DNA from: Pseudomonadota bacterium
GTDB taxonomy: Bacteria; Desulfobacterota; Desulfobulbia; Desulfobulbales; JAHJIY01
Direction: 5' to 3'
DNA: 64,000 nucleotides
Assembly: GCA_018823175.1 (NCBI GenBank)
Contig: JAHJIY010000065.1
Location: 1 to 64,000 of the forward strand
Shown here in pieces: positions 53,965 to 62,622 of the stretch. The notes under the pieces are model-generated. The model saw only the letters and a list, made by a program, of their open reading frames with translations, was not told the DNA's origin and searched no databases. Made by a program: the position numbers and the translations under genes. Position 1 is the first letter of the stretch. Every line of letters starts with the position of its first letter.

Positions 53965-54189
53965 CTAGAGGTTTATTAATTCCTTAATTCCTTTGATCTC
54001 GTTCACCACCTGGCGAATATCGGCCAGGCATCATCGACCTTTTGGGTTGGTCGACTCACAATGGCATTTTTCGTTTTTCTTGTCATCTATAATTCTAGCC
54101 ATGATCAGAGAGCGGCCATTGGCAAGAAAGTCTTGCTTGATATCTTCTGTGGTATAGCCAAAACAGTAACAAATTAAACCTTTATTCAT
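53965..54189 (-). CDS. CopZ-like 2Fe-2S metallochaperone; in-frame UGA read as selenocysteine
   Basis: Read conventionally the gene stops at UGA (54031-54033), giving 52 residues. Beyond it the same frame continues as U53-C54-L-A-D-I-R-Q-V-V and ends at UAG (53965-53967), for 74 residues. The family of CopZ-like [2Fe-2S] metallochaperones normally ends NPKG-x-CCLGDVR with two Cys, so the UGA sits exactly at a conserved Cys position. Other cysteines are Cys7, Cys9, Cys42 and Cys44. A hairpin that could be a SECIS element starts 2 bases after the UGA. The ATG at 54189 has AAAGGA upstream. It could deliver copper or iron. Confidence 0.7.
54009..54028 (-). promoter_or_regulatory. Candidate SECIS hairpin after the UGA codon
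   Basis: On the minus strand, cctggc and gccagg form a perfect 6-bp stem with an 8-nt loop (cgatattc) whose second base is G. The stem begins 2 bases after the UGA, which is nearer than in the E. coli fdhF element, so it is only a candidate. It lies wholly inside the read-through part of the gene. Confidence 0.45.
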
Positions 54190-54270
54190 CTTTGTTTTCC
54201 TTTCATCAATTCTAAAATTGTTGTGCAAATGGTCTTCGTCTGATCACGGATTTGGTCGATGCCATACTGT

Positions 54271-55332
54271 TTATTTATTCTGCTCGAATAGCTTCAGAAA
54301 CTCTTCATAACCTTCTTTTTGCAGATCAGAGCGCGGAATAAATTTCAGGGCCGCCGAGTTAAGGCAGTAACGCAACCCGGTTGGCGGCGGGCCGTCTGCA
54401 AAGACATGGCCCAGATGTGAGTCGGCGTTTTTGCTTCTTACCTCGGTGCGCACCGTGAAAAGTTTGCGGTCCTCCCGGGTCACAATGTTATTTTCCACTA
54501 ACGGTCTGGTAAAACTGGGCCAGCCGGTGCCTGATTTATACTTGTCTAAAGAGCTGAACAGGGGTTCGCCCGAAACGATATCGACATAGATCCCTTCTTC
54601 TTTATTGTCCCAATATTCATTTTTAAAGGGTGGTTCAGTTCCTTCCTCCTGGGTCACCTTATATTGCATGGGGGTCAGTCTGTTCTTGAGGTCTCTATGG
54701 TCGGTCTGGTCTTGCTCTTTGCCCCAGACCTTGTTTAAGAATTGGTCACGACCTGAGTTAAAACGGTAAAACTTGTAACGTAATGGGTTTTTCAAATAAT
54801 AATCCTGATGGTATTCCTCAGCTTTAAAAAATGGGGAAGCCGCAATGATTGGTGTGATCAGCGTTTTGGAAAAAATATTTCGGGCGGCAAGTTCTTTTTT
54901 TGATTGGGCCGCTTCTTTTTTCTGTTCTTCATTATGGTAGAAAATTGCGGTGGAATAGGCCTTGCCCCGGTCGACGAATTGACCGTTTGGATCGGTCGGG
55001 TCGACCTGCCGCCAGAATACATCAAGCAACTCCCTGAAGGTGATAATGGTCGGATCAAAGGTTATTTCCACCGCTTCCAGATGGCCGCCTTTCACATAAT
55101 TCTGGTAGGTTGGATTTTCGGTTGTCCCGCCAATGTAGCCGGAAGTGACGCTAATCACACCGGCCAGTTTCTCAAATGGTTTTTCCATGCACCAGAAACA
55201 GCCGCCGGCAAAGGTTGCTTTTTGAAGATCTGCAGCGGTTACTGCCGGTGGCGAAATGAGTTGCAGCAAAAGGATTAAGATCGGTAATAACAGAAAGGGG
55301 TTGGTCAGCAAGAAGTTGAAGGTTTTCATCAT
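54271..55332 (-). CDS. msrAB: Periplasmic methionine sulfoxide reductase MsrA-MsrB fusion
   Basis: The 353-residue protein has a signal peptide (cleavage near VTAAD, about residue 33), then MsrA (about 37-190) with the GGCFWC motif, and MsrB (about 210-345) with [16 protein letters not shown] and [11 protein letters not shown] holding the catalytic Cys. The MsrB CxxC zinc pairs are absent, as in one family branch. It repairs oxidised Met in exported proteins, S and R epimers both. No thioredoxin-like domain is attached. The metallochaperone gene lies 81 bp downstream on the same strand. Confidence 0.93.
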   Translation of the reverse strand: MMKTFNFLLTNPFLLLPILILLLQLISPPAVTAADLQKATFAGGCFWCMEKPFEKLAGVISVTSGYIGGTTENPTYQNYVKGGHLEAVEITFDPTIITFRELLDVFWRQVDPTDPNGQFVDRGKAYSTAIFYHNEEQKKEAAQSKKELAARNIFSKTLITPIIAASPFFKAEEYHQDYYLKNPLRYKFYRFNSGRDQFLNKVWGKEQDQTDHRDLKNRLTPMQYKVTQEEGTEPPFKNEYWDNKEEGIYVDIVSGEPLFSSLDKYKSGTGWPSFTRPLVENNIVTREDRKLFTVRTEVRSKNADSHLGHVFADGPPPTGLRYCLNSAALKFIPRSDLQKEGYEEFLKLFEQNK

Positions 55333-55459
55333 ACTACCTCATGATCTTGTATGGTTTCAAAAAAATCAAAACCCGGTTAGAGTTTGTTAAGCGGTCTGTT
55401 GCAAGAAATATAAGCATTATTTTCGTAAGTGCGTGCCTCCTTCGGGAGGCTTTGATATA

Positions 55460-55564
55460 TTATCTGAATTTTTCGTCACTGTCGTAGGCACATACCAGGA
55501 TTGCCTCACCGGTTATGATTCTGGCACGTGCTTCCTGCGGAGTGATCCGTGTTGTCTCGACCAT
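55460..55564 (-). CDS. Short ORF, possibly truncated rhodanese-like protein
   Basis: A 34-residue frame with a good AGAGGTGA site starts VETTRITPQEARARI and ends LVCAYDSDEKFR followed by UAA. The segment resembles the start of rhodanese-like proteins of this group ('vLVCAYdsdekFr...L.GAi'), which go on for much longer; the sequence after the stop no longer matches. It may be a truncated relic. The rest of the 55333-55787 gap holds a UUCG-capped hairpin (gcctcc-ttcg-ggaggc, 55436-55450). Confidence 0.35.
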   Translation of the reverse strand: MVETTRITPQEARARIITGEAILVCAYDSDEKFR

Positions 55565-55787
55565 TATTCACCTCTTGTTTGGAATTTTGCGGAATTTATC
55601 CAAAAGTAATTAAATCCATCATAGCATATTGGTCTTTATGTCTGGTCTTTTCAACTTCAGGCCCCGGAAAATTGATCTTCAGAATTATTTTAAGGAATTA
55701 TTCTGGAATGGGAATTAGTTAAATTCCAGTAAATCCTGTATGGTATGCTTAACTGTTTGATCTTGCTAATTTAACCGAGAAGGGAAA

Positions 55788-56390
55788 ATGGAAGGAAACA
55801 TAGAGCGATTGATCAAGAAGATAAAACAGCTTGATAACGAGTTGCGCCGCGAACTCCATAAGAAGCAGGATGAGTTCTTTTATCATATCGATCAGAAAAA
55901 GGTTCGGTTTGAAAAGGAGGTAAGAAAACAACATAAGAACCTGGTTAAAGGGCTAAGTCGGTATTTTCTGGAGGCCTCGTTGTTAAATATCCTGACCGTG
56001 CCGGTGATCTGGGGTTGTTTGTTTCCTGCCCTGCTCCTGGATCTTTGCGTAACACTATTTCAGGCCATCTGTTTTCCGGTTTACAAAATACCTAAGGTTC
56101 GGCGCAGCAAGTATATTGTGATTGATCGTCATGCCCTGAGTTATCTGAATCTGATTGAAAAGATCAATTGTTTTTATTGCGGTTATTTTAATGGCCTTTT
56201 AGGCTATGTCCAGGAAGTCGCGGCCCGGACCGAACAGTATTGGTGTCCGATAAAACATGCCCGGCCGGTCGGGTTGATTCACAGCCGTTACAAGTTTTTC
56301 TTTGATTATGGCGATGCAGAGGGTTTCCGGCAAAGAATCGCTGAGGTGCGCCGTGATTTCGCTGATTTGGAAAAGAAGCTTGATGACTGA
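55788..56390 (+). CDS. Conserved hypothetical membrane protein
   Basis: The 200-residue protein starts with a charged helix (1-50, coiled-coil-like), then one or two hydrophobic segments (about 64-98), and a C-terminal part with NCFYCGYFNGLLGYVQEVAARTEQYWCPIKHA (about 126-157), the best conserved region to my eye. The Cys-x2-Cys and the later WC suggest a metal site. No function is known. An AAGGGA site precedes the ATG. It is separated by 21 bp from the next gene, same strand. Confidence 0.7.
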   Translation: MEGNIERLIKKIKQLDNELRRELHKKQDEFFYHIDQKKVRFEKEVRKQHKNLVKGLSRYFLEASLLNILTVPVIWGCLFPALLLDLCVTLFQAICFPVYKIPKVRRSKYIVIDRHALSYLNLIEKINCFYCGYFNGLLGYVQEVAARTEQYWCPIKHARPVGLIHSRYKFFFDYGDAEGFRQRIAEVRRDFADLEKKLDD

Positions 56391-56411
56391 ATGTAAGGTT
56401 CGTTAATTTTT

Positions 56412-57023
56412 ATGGAAATTATTTTTCGTTTCGGGTGGCCGGGAGTCCGAGGCCCCGGAAAATCATGGTTTGTTGCGATAGGTCGCCTTGTTTCTATTGT
56501 GCTGGCCGGCTTAAGTTTTTCACTGTGTTTCTGCCCGGTCAGGCCGGTATTTGCCGCGGAGAATGAATTGCCGTCCTTCAAGGTTGCTAAATCTGTGTTG
56601 AGCCGGGATGATTTTGTTGATCATTATCTGGATTCCTACGAACGGCAGAGGATTGCCGCAGCCATGTGTGCGCCGGATTCATTCCTGTTGCAATGTACCG
56701 GTTCCCTGACCAGGGCTTATATCCCTGCGGGCAACGGCAAGAAATTGAGCCAGGACTACTGTAAGGAGTATTTTGGCGATCGGCTGGAACAGGTCTTGCG
56801 GCATGACAAGGAAAAAACAGGGTATTTTTATAAAGAATTGCCGGTGAAAATTAGTATTGATAAGGCCCGATTGTTGCGGAAGCGACTGGTCAAGGACATC
56901 CATGGTTCGTTGCTCAGTTTGTTGCGGGATCAGGGCGCGGCCATTGGGCAGGACGAAAAGTGTGTCTATCGGTTTCTTTATTCTATTGAGCAGGTTGATT
57001 CGATGGGAGTGGCTGCTGATTGA
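56412..57023 (+). CDS. Hypothetical exported protein
   Basis: The 203-residue protein has a long basic start and a hydrophobic segment (about 22-45) ending VFAAEN, which reads as a signal peptide. The mature part (about 50-203) has five Cys and an alpha-helical pattern with DFVDHYLDSYERQRIAAAMC. I recognise no family. Its last 46 bp overlap the convergent RNA methyltransferase gene. The ribosome site is weak, so the start may be later. Confidence 0.55.
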   Translation: MEIIFRFGWPGVRGPGKSWFVAIGRLVSIVLAGLSFSLCFCPVRPVFAAENELPSFKVAKSVLSRDDFVDHYLDSYERQRIAAAMCAPDSFLLQCTGSLTRAYIPAGNGKKLSQDYCKEYFGDRLEQVLRHDKEKTGYFYKELPVKISIDKARLLRKRLVKDIHGSLLSLLRDQGAAIGQDEKCVYRFLYSIEQVDSMGVAAD

Positions 57024-57556
57024 CGGCATCTGGTATATTCGTACATGACGATGGAGGCGGCAATGCTCACGTTCAGACTTTGGACCTTGCCGTACTGGGG
57101 AACCCGCAGGAACTTGACATTGGCGAAACTGTCGGGGGCAAAACTGAAGCCGAATTCCTCGTGGCCGAAGATAAAGGCGCTGCGTTTGGGTAGCACCGCG
57201 TCATGGATTAATTCCCCTTTCTCCGGATCAAGGACGAAGAAGGTATAATCTCGGGGTGCAATAGTGTGATAACAGCTGTAAAAATCATCGTGAAACCTGG
57301 CAGGCACCCACTTGAATGATCCCTTGGCCGGGGCCGGGTCGAAATAATTTATGCCGATCAGATGGACCTCATGGGCGCCGAAGGCATCGGCGCTGCGGAA
57401 GATCTTGCCGATGTTGAAGGCCTGCTTCAGATTGTCCAGCACTATTATAAAATCATGGATTCCAGGCTTGGCCAGGTAGTTCAGCCGTTTATGTTTTTCA
57501 TATCGGCGAACGCTTAACTCTCTCTCCCGCTGGCGGTCTTGTCGAAGTTTTCCCAT
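56978..57556 (-). CDS. SpoU/TrmH-family RNA 2'-O-methyltransferase
   Basis: The 192-residue SPOUT enzyme has motif 1 in FIIVLDNLKQAFNIGKIFRSADAFGAHEVHLIG (about residues 36-68), motif 2 IFGHEEFGFS (about 129-138) and motif 3 VPQYGKVQSLNVSIAASIVMYEYTR (about 153-177), forming the knotted SAM site. It methylates a ribose 2'-OH in tRNA or rRNA; the target is unknown. Its end overlaps the convergent exported-protein gene by 46 bp. The kinase gene starts in its upstream region on the same strand, 14 bp before. Confidence 0.9.
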   Translation of the reverse strand: MGKLRQDRQRERELSVRRYEKHKRLNYLAKPGIHDFIIVLDNLKQAFNIGKIFRSADAFGAHEVHLIGINYFDPAPAKGSFKWVPARFHDDFYSCYHTIAPRDYTFFVLDPEKGELIHDAVLPKRSAFIFGHEEFGFSFAPDSFANVKFLRVPQYGKVQSLNVSIAASIVMYEYTRCRQSAATPIESTCSIE

Positions 57557-57569
57557 CTCGCCGTGTCCC

Positions 57570-60110
57570 TTATCTATTTAATTCCCGCAGACACTTCCTG
57601 GTCGCTTCGGCCAATTCTCTGGCGCTGGCAAACCTGCGGGATTTAGCCTTTGACATGAGTTTGTGGACAATGTCGATGCAACAGGGCTCTATGCCTGGGT
57701 CAATTTCCGGCAAAGGGGTATAGGAAGCGGTGGCAATGGTGTGCATCAGGGTGGCGATATTGTCGTTCTGAAAAGGTTTTTTACCGCTTAGCAGTTCGTA
57801 AAAGACAATGCCCAATGAGAACAGGTCGGACCGACCATCAACTCTCAGGCCTGCAACCTGTTCCGGTGACATATAGTTGGGGGTGCCGAGGACGACCCCG
57901 GTTTGGGTTTTGGATGAGGTGAGTAAACGGGCGATTCCGAAATCCGCCACTTTGATATGGCCATCTTCCAGCATGACAATATTGGCTGGTTTTATGTCAC
58001 GATGGACAACGTTGTTTTTGTGGGCATAATCCAGCGCGTCCGCTACTTCGGTTATGATCTGCAGTACCTTGGGGACCGGCAGCAGGTTGCCGAACCGGCA
58101 ATAGGGGGTAAGGTCGGAGCCGCTGAGCAGTTCCATCGCCATATAGGTCATGTCAAGATCTTCGTCGATATCGTAGATTGTGACGATGTTTGGGTGGTTT
58201 AATTTGCCGGCCGCCTCCGCCTCACGGAAGAACCTTTCCCTCACCTCGGCCAGATCTTCCGGGTCAACTTCTTCGTAGCGCAGGGTTTTGATCGCCACCG
58301 AGCGATTTATTTTAGGGTCGCGGCCCAGATAGACGGTGCCGATGGCTCCCTGGCCCAGCTCTCTGATTATCTCGTAGCGACCCAGGGTAGGTTTGATCGT
58401 GCCGCTGGTCATGATCGTCGCGTCACCCGAGGTTCTGGCCAAAGATGGGAGATTGGCGTTGGCCTGCAGCTGTTTGATTTTTTCGGCCGTGTCCTTGAAT
58501 TTACCGTCCCGGATAATGTGCTCGTAGACGGCAACCGCTTTGTTGTGCATTCTTTTTCGTTCGAAATCAAGGCCGAGGTTGTACAAAAGGTCTTTGACCG
58601 CCGGGTCTTTAATCGGGCATTTCATGAATTTTTCAAAGGCCAGATCAAGCATGCCCTGGCTCTGGAAGGTCAGGCCAAGCATTTTATTGGATTCGAGATC
58701 GGCATCGGTATGCAGGGGGTTGAATAACTTGCGATTGATTATGATCAGCAATAGGCCCAATAGCGCCAGCAGGGTAGGGCTAACCGCCTTGAGCCAGATC
58801 CCGGATGAGGTGAAAAGGAAGATGGCGGCGGCCTGCCAGGTGATGATGAAAATAAACAGAATCGTCGAGCCCAGAGATATTTTGACTCGGGGAATAATCA
58901 GGATGATAAATAACGCGAAGAATAAAAGAACAGCCATCTCAAGCATCCTGGCCCATTCGGGGCGATTGATATGGTTGTCGGTCAGGATGTTTTCTAAAGT
59001 TATGGCGGTCAGTTCGATTCCGGTCAAATCCTGGTTGATCGGGGTCTCGTACCTGGGAACCAGCCCCGGCGAGGTCAGACCGATCAGAACTGATTTACCT
59101 TTAAACAGGTCCGCTTTTACTTTGCCATTTAAGACAGCGTGAAACGGGTAAATTGAATAGTTTTTTGGATCAGGATTGAAATCCAGGAGCATTTGGTAAT
59201 TGCAGTCGATTGGTATTTCAAAGGCCGCGGTCTTGATGGTGGTGATCGATTCGTTGCTGTAGAAGCCTTTTATCTTCGATAATTTATCTTTTGAGTTGAT
59301 CAGGGCCATTTGCAGGGCAAGTGAAGGAAAGACCCTTCCATGCAGGGTTATGAAAAGGTTGGCTTTTCGCACTATGCCGTCCCGGGTCGGGATAAAATTA
59401 TTGTGGCCCAGCGTGGTGGCGTTTTCCGCCAGCTGCAGGTAAGGGGGCATGATGCTGGTGGCCTCAATAATTTCGGGCTGGATAGTCGGTAGCGGGTTGG
59501 TTAATTGCAGGACCGGCTTTCTGGCAGGTAAGGTCTCCTTGACATATTCCAGAGAATATTTGTTGAGCCAATCAGGAATTTTTTGGTCGGCCCAACTGGA
59601 GTTGCCGAAATTAAATTGTAAGGGGAGGATGACTACGCCTGATTTTTTGATGGCGTTTCTTAAGCGGAGATCGTTGTCCAGTCTTTTTTCGGAGTCGGCA
59701 AGATTCTTGTTGATCTCGCCAAGAGAATATTTGTTAAGTTTCAGGGATTTTTTGGTGAGATTTTCCTGTAGTCTTTTGATCTCTTGAATTCCGGCATTCA
59801 TTTCCGGCTCGGGAAAAGGAAGGTCAAGGCCGATTGTTTTAGCCCCGGCTTTGGACAAAAGGTCGATCATCTCGGCAATTTTATCCCTGGACCATGGCCA
59901 GCTGCCGAGCCGGTTGATGCTGTCGCTGTCGATGGCGATCAGGACGACCTGGCTGCGGCTTTCCCTTTGCCGTATGAGGGTCATCAGGTCAAAGGCTTTG
60001 TTCTCAATGGTTCGGGGGAGTGATGCTTCAAATAACACTCCCGTTCCTATGAGCAGGGTTAACAGGGTACAAAGGAACCAGTTGGAAGTGAATAGTGATT
60101 TAAGGCGCAT
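57570..60110 (-). CDS. CHASE2-domain serine/threonine protein kinase
   Basis: The 846-residue protein has an N-terminal membrane helix, a CHASE2 extracellular sensor domain (about 35-385, with VVLIAIDSDSINRLGSWPWSRD and ending GIELTAITLENILTD), three transmembrane helices (about 388-460), a short helical-repeat linker (about 475-560), and a Hanks-type kinase domain (about 577-840). Kinase motifs are intact: GQGAIGTVYLG, VAIKTL (Lys), HRDIKPANIV, DFG and SPEQ. It likely transmits an envelope signal to cytosolic substrates. The HD-GYP and HEAT genes lie upstream in the same direction, behind a terminator. Confidence 0.92.
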   Translation of the reverse strand: MRLKSLFTSNWFLCTLLTLLIGTGVLFEASLPRTIENKAFDLMTLIRQRESRSQVVLIAIDSDSINRLGSWPWSRDKIAEMIDLLSKAGAKTIGLDLPFPEPEMNAGIQEIKRLQENLTKKSLKLNKYSLGEINKNLADSEKRLDNDLRLRNAIKKSGVVILPLQFNFGNSSWADQKIPDWLNKYSLEYVKETLPARKPVLQLTNPLPTIQPEIIEATSIMPPYLQLAENATTLGHNNFIPTRDGIVRKANLFITLHGRVFPSLALQMALINSKDKLSKIKGFYSNESITTIKTAAFEIPIDCNYQMLLDFNPDPKNYSIYPFHAVLNGKVKADLFKGKSVLIGLTSPGLVPRYETPINQDLTGIELTAITLENILTDNHINRPEWARMLEMAVLLFFALFIILIIPRVKISLGSTILFIFIITWQAAAIFLFTSSGIWLKAVSPTLLALLGLLLIIINRKLFNPLHTDADLESNKMLGLTFQSQGMLDLAFEKFMKCPIKDPAVKDLLYNLGLDFERKRMHNKAVAVYEHIIRDGKFKDTAEKIKQLQANANLPSLARTSGDATIMTSGTIKPTLGRYEIIRELGQGAIGTVYLGRDPKINRSVAIKTLRYEEVDPEDLAEVRERFFREAEAAGKLNHPNIVTIYDIDEDLDMTYMAMELLSGSDLTPYCRFGNLLPVPKVLQIITEVADALDYAHKNNVVHRDIKPANIVMLEDGHIKVADFGIARLLTSSKTQTGVVLGTPNYMSPEQVAGLRVDGRSDLFSLGIVFYELLSGKKPFQNDNIATLMHTIATASYTPLPEIDPGIEPCCIDIVHKLMSKAKSRRFASARELAEATRKCLRELNR

Positions 60111-60139
60111 AAATATTTTTAATTTTTCATGGTTATATA

Positions 60140-60165
60140 AAAAGAAAAAAGCGGTTGATTCCGCT
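60140..60165 (-). terminator. Terminator upstream of the kinase gene
   Basis: On the minus strand a 5-bp stem agcgg / ccgct around aatcaa is followed by a T6 run. It lies between the HD-GYP gene and the kinase gene, and would end transcripts of the HD-GYP operon. The rest of the 326-bp gap contains small inverted repeats (cacgttacgtg about 60293) but no gene. Confidence 0.55.
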
Positions 60166-60436
60166 GGCGTTAAATCAATGACTCAGGGGACTTGTGGTCA
60201 TGTTTGAAGTGATCTTGGGGGCTTCTGTTAAGTAACCAAAGGATCTGAAATTCATGATTAAAGTCCGATGAAAATCCATCCTGATTTTTAGCACGTTACG
60301 TGGCGACTGGCAATTTAAACCATTTGGGATGATGATTTTTATCTTTTATCAATCACGGAAAGCTGCCATTGCCACGAAGACAATGGAGAGGTTGTCTTGT
60401 CTCTGTGCCCGGTTATAGAAAAGCAGTTGTGGTTTT

Positions 60437-61348
60437 TCAGGAGGTCAGAAACTGGGCCGGTTGAATGCCGTAATGGGCCGGATGGATACTCTCTTCAATA
60501 TTTCTCAGAAATGCCCCGGTTTTCGGATCGCAGTCCGACAGGTCGATTTCTTCAGCTTTGGTGAAGCCGCCATTTCTTTCATCCCAGACCAGTTTTATTA
60601 AACGGGGCCGGTCCAGGGCCTCGGTGGAAGGTTTGTCCGAGACCAGACCGATTTCTTCGGTGTCGAGTTTGAGCAGGGTACCGACCGGATATATTCCCAG
60701 CATGTTGATGAATATCTTAAGGGCGATTGGGTCAAAGTCGGTGCCGGATCCTTGGAGCATCAGACCCAAGGCTCGGTCCGGGCTAAGTCCCTCCGGTCGG
60801 TAAACCCGGGCTGAAGTCAGGGCATCGTAAACATCGGCGATTGCCAGGATCCTTCCGAACAGGGTCAGCGGTTTTTTCCAGCCGAGGTCCGGATAACCGG
60901 TAAGGTTATACTTTAGGTGGTGCTCGAATGGGGCCATGATTATTTTGGCTTTCCGTTCTCTGGTGGCCCTTAACTTGGTGATCAGACGCACGCTGTTAAA
61001 GGGATGCCATTTGATTTTTGAAAATTCGTTATCATTTAGTTTTCCCGGTTTGTTCAGAATGTTCGGCGGGACAAGAATCTTGCCGAGATCGTGGAATAGG
61101 CCGCATACGCCAAGGCTTTCCAGTGATTTTTTTGATAGACCGATCTGTTTGCCCAGATACATCGAAAGGATGGCGACGTTCACTGAGTGGGTGAAGGTGT
61201 AGTCATCATAAACTTTGAGGGTGCTTGCCGCTAAAAGGACAGGTTTGTCCTGCAACATTACTTCTTCTACCATATCCTGGATTACCCGGACCGCTTTTCT
61301 GATTCCGGCCCGGTTTGACAGGGAGATTTTCTGGGCTACTTCATGCAT
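60437..61348 (-). CDS. HD-GYP-domain protein (C-terminal part of a frameshifted gene)
   Basis: The 303 residues from ATG 61348 form an HD-GYP domain: [34 protein letters not shown] (HD pair), [27 protein letters not shown] and [14 protein letters not shown], with the variant HHL instead of HHE. It may hydrolyse c-di-GMP or act as a sensor. The same frame stays open upstream to 61867 through a Gly/Thr/Ser-rich linker and a [13 protein letters not shown] segment, which continues the N-terminal part at 61849-62616 if one base is gained at the G8 run. So this is probably the C-terminal half of one ~727-residue protein. Confidence 0.85.
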   Translation of the reverse strand: MHEVAQKISLSNRAGIRKAVRVIQDMVEEVMLQDKPVLLAASTLKVYDDYTFTHSVNVAILSMYLGKQIGLSKKSLESLGVCGLFHDLGKILVPPNILNKPGKLNDNEFSKIKWHPFNSVRLITKLRATRERKAKIIMAPFEHHLKYNLTGYPDLGWKKPLTLFGRILAIADVYDALTSARVYRPEGLSPDRALGLMLQGSGTDFDPIALKIFINMLGIYPVGTLLKLDTEEIGLVSDKPSTEALDRPRLIKLVWDERNGGFTKAEEIDLSDCDPKTGAFLRNIEESIHPAHYGIQPAQFLTS

Positions 61349-61479
61349 GGAGGTTAAGGCGTAGGAGTAAATGCGCCGGGCCGATCTTTTCTTGTTCGGA
61401 GTGGAAGATGGCGCGATTGCGCCGACTTTGTTTTGGGTGCTGATTTCTGGTTCCCCGGGTTCAATGCCGGTTCCGATTC

Positions 61480-61790
61480 CCGATCCTTCGGTTCCACTGC
61501 CGGTGCCACCGGACCCGATTCCTGATCCTCCGGTTCCACTGCCGGTGCCGCCGGTCCCGGTTCCCGATCCTCCGGTTCCTCTGCCGGTGCCACCGATTCC
61601 GGTTCCTGATCCTCCGGTTCCACTGCCGGTGCCACCGGACCCGATTCCTGATCCTCCGGTTCCACTGCCGGTGCCGCCGGTCCCGGTTCCTGGTCTTCCG
61701 GTTCCACTGCCTGTGCCACCGGTTCCGATCCCCGGTCCTTCAGTTCCAACGCCTGTGCCGCCGGTTCCTGCCCCGGGGATGCCGGGAAAC
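61480..61790 (-). repeat. Imperfect 42-bp tandem repeats coding a Gly/Thr/Ser linker
   Basis: About seven copies of a 42-bp unit (plus strand ccggttccactgccggtgcc...) code, in the HD-GYP frame, for a 14-residue Gly/Thr/Ser/Ile pattern such as [14 protein letters not shown]. Similar units occur in the neighbouring HEAT gene near 63880-64000. It is a flexible linker between the N-terminal domain and the HD-GYP domain. Other frames across it are long but look like accidents of the repeat. Confidence 0.8.
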
Positions 61791-61848
61791 CCAATGGAAG
61801 GAGATACTGTTTGTTGAGTTGATGATTTATCTTCGGCATCCAGTTCGG

Positions 61849-62616
61849 TCAGAAAGTCAACCGGACTCCCCCCCCAATTATATTGGGGCCTGATTGTGAT
61901 GTGCCGCCTCGAACTGAATAACCTGAACCAGATCCTTTGTTTTTCCCCTTTTGGGTATCGTCATCAAAATCCGGCAGAAAGTCTATTGGGGCATTTCCTT
62001 CTCCTCCTCCCCCCATGAACGGGCCGGATTTGCCCTCTGATGATATGTCTGAAGTCTTGTTGCCGGCTGGCTGGTTACTTAGGGCGGGGGTGTCGGCGCT
62101 GGGTTCAAGTCCGGTGAAAAAATTCATAAATCCGGCGGATTCCGGTTGGACAATGGAAACCCATTGCAGATGGAATTTGGCATCTTCAATTTTCAGAACC
62201 AGCCATTCTTGCGGATCTTTTTGTTCGCCGGCCATGTTTAGCAGGCGGGCAAAGGCAAGGATTTGTTCGGCGGTGGCGTTTTTGATTGAGGCATAAAAAC
62301 GTATGCCGAGCAGTTCTCGTTTATCGAAGTAATCCAGCAAATTTTCAACCAGTAGTGACGTTTCTTTGCGGAAAGGTAGTTTCTCTTCGCAGACGTAAAA
62401 TCTGCCGCTGGCGATCTGGATGGTAATATACTCGTCTTCTCCCATCAGTCGGATGGAGATATGGAGAAATTTTTTTACAGACTCCAGGACCAGACGGTTG
62501 TTATCCCGGTGTATTTTTATGGCCTGCAACAGGCTGTTGATTGAGGCGAGAAGTTGCTCTGCCAAGGTCGGCTCTGAAGAGAGCAGGGAATGTTTAAGTC
62601 CTTTGTTGTCGGTCAT
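61849..62616 (-). CDS. N-terminal part of the HD-GYP gene (ends at frameshift)
   Basis: As sequenced this is a 255-residue protein ending VRLTF after the run of eight G residues (61868-61875). Residues 1-165 ([29 protein letters not shown]...) resemble the N-terminal part of longer HD-GYP proteins in related bacteria. The C-terminal 70 residues are Gly/Ser-rich. With one extra G the frame passes into the linker and the HD-GYP domain at 60437. Possible causes are a sequencing error, phase variation or -1 ribosomal slippage. It lies 6 bp after the HEAT gene. Confidence 0.75.
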   Translation of the reverse strand: MTDNKGLKHSLLSSEPTLAEQLLASINSLLQAIKIHRDNNRLVLESVKKFLHISIRLMGEDEYITIQIASGRFYVCEEKLPFRKETSLLVENLLDYFDKRELLGIRFYASIKNATAEQILAFARLLNMAGEQKDPQEWLVLKIEDAKFHLQWVSIVQPESAGFMNFFTGLEPSADTPALSNQPAGNKTSDISSEGKSGPFMGGGGEGNAPIDFLPDFDDDTQKGKNKGSGSGYSVRGGTSQSGPNIIGGGVRLTF

Positions 62617-62622
62617 CTTTAT

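Noticed and set aside
55523-55540. TGGCAC motif as a sigma-54 promoter
   Set aside because: The GC element at the right distance is missing and the site lies inside a short ORF.
60376-60397. Hairpin with 7-bp arms near the HD-GYP stop as a terminator
   Set aside because: No T-run on either strand; the hairpin at 60140-60165 is the better terminator.
61480-61790. Possible CRISPR array
   Set aside because: The 42-bp repeats are contiguous without spacers and are coding, so not a CRISPR array; no cas genes in the window.
61371-61817. Long Pro/Val repeat frame on the plus strand
   Set aside because: Antisense of the same 42-bp repeat; no domain, no ribosome site.
61354-61839. Long Pro/Glu-rich reading frame on the minus strand
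   Set aside because: It is a third frame of the 42-bp tandem repeat. The Gly/Thr frame joins known domain sequence on both sides and is the plausible coding frame.
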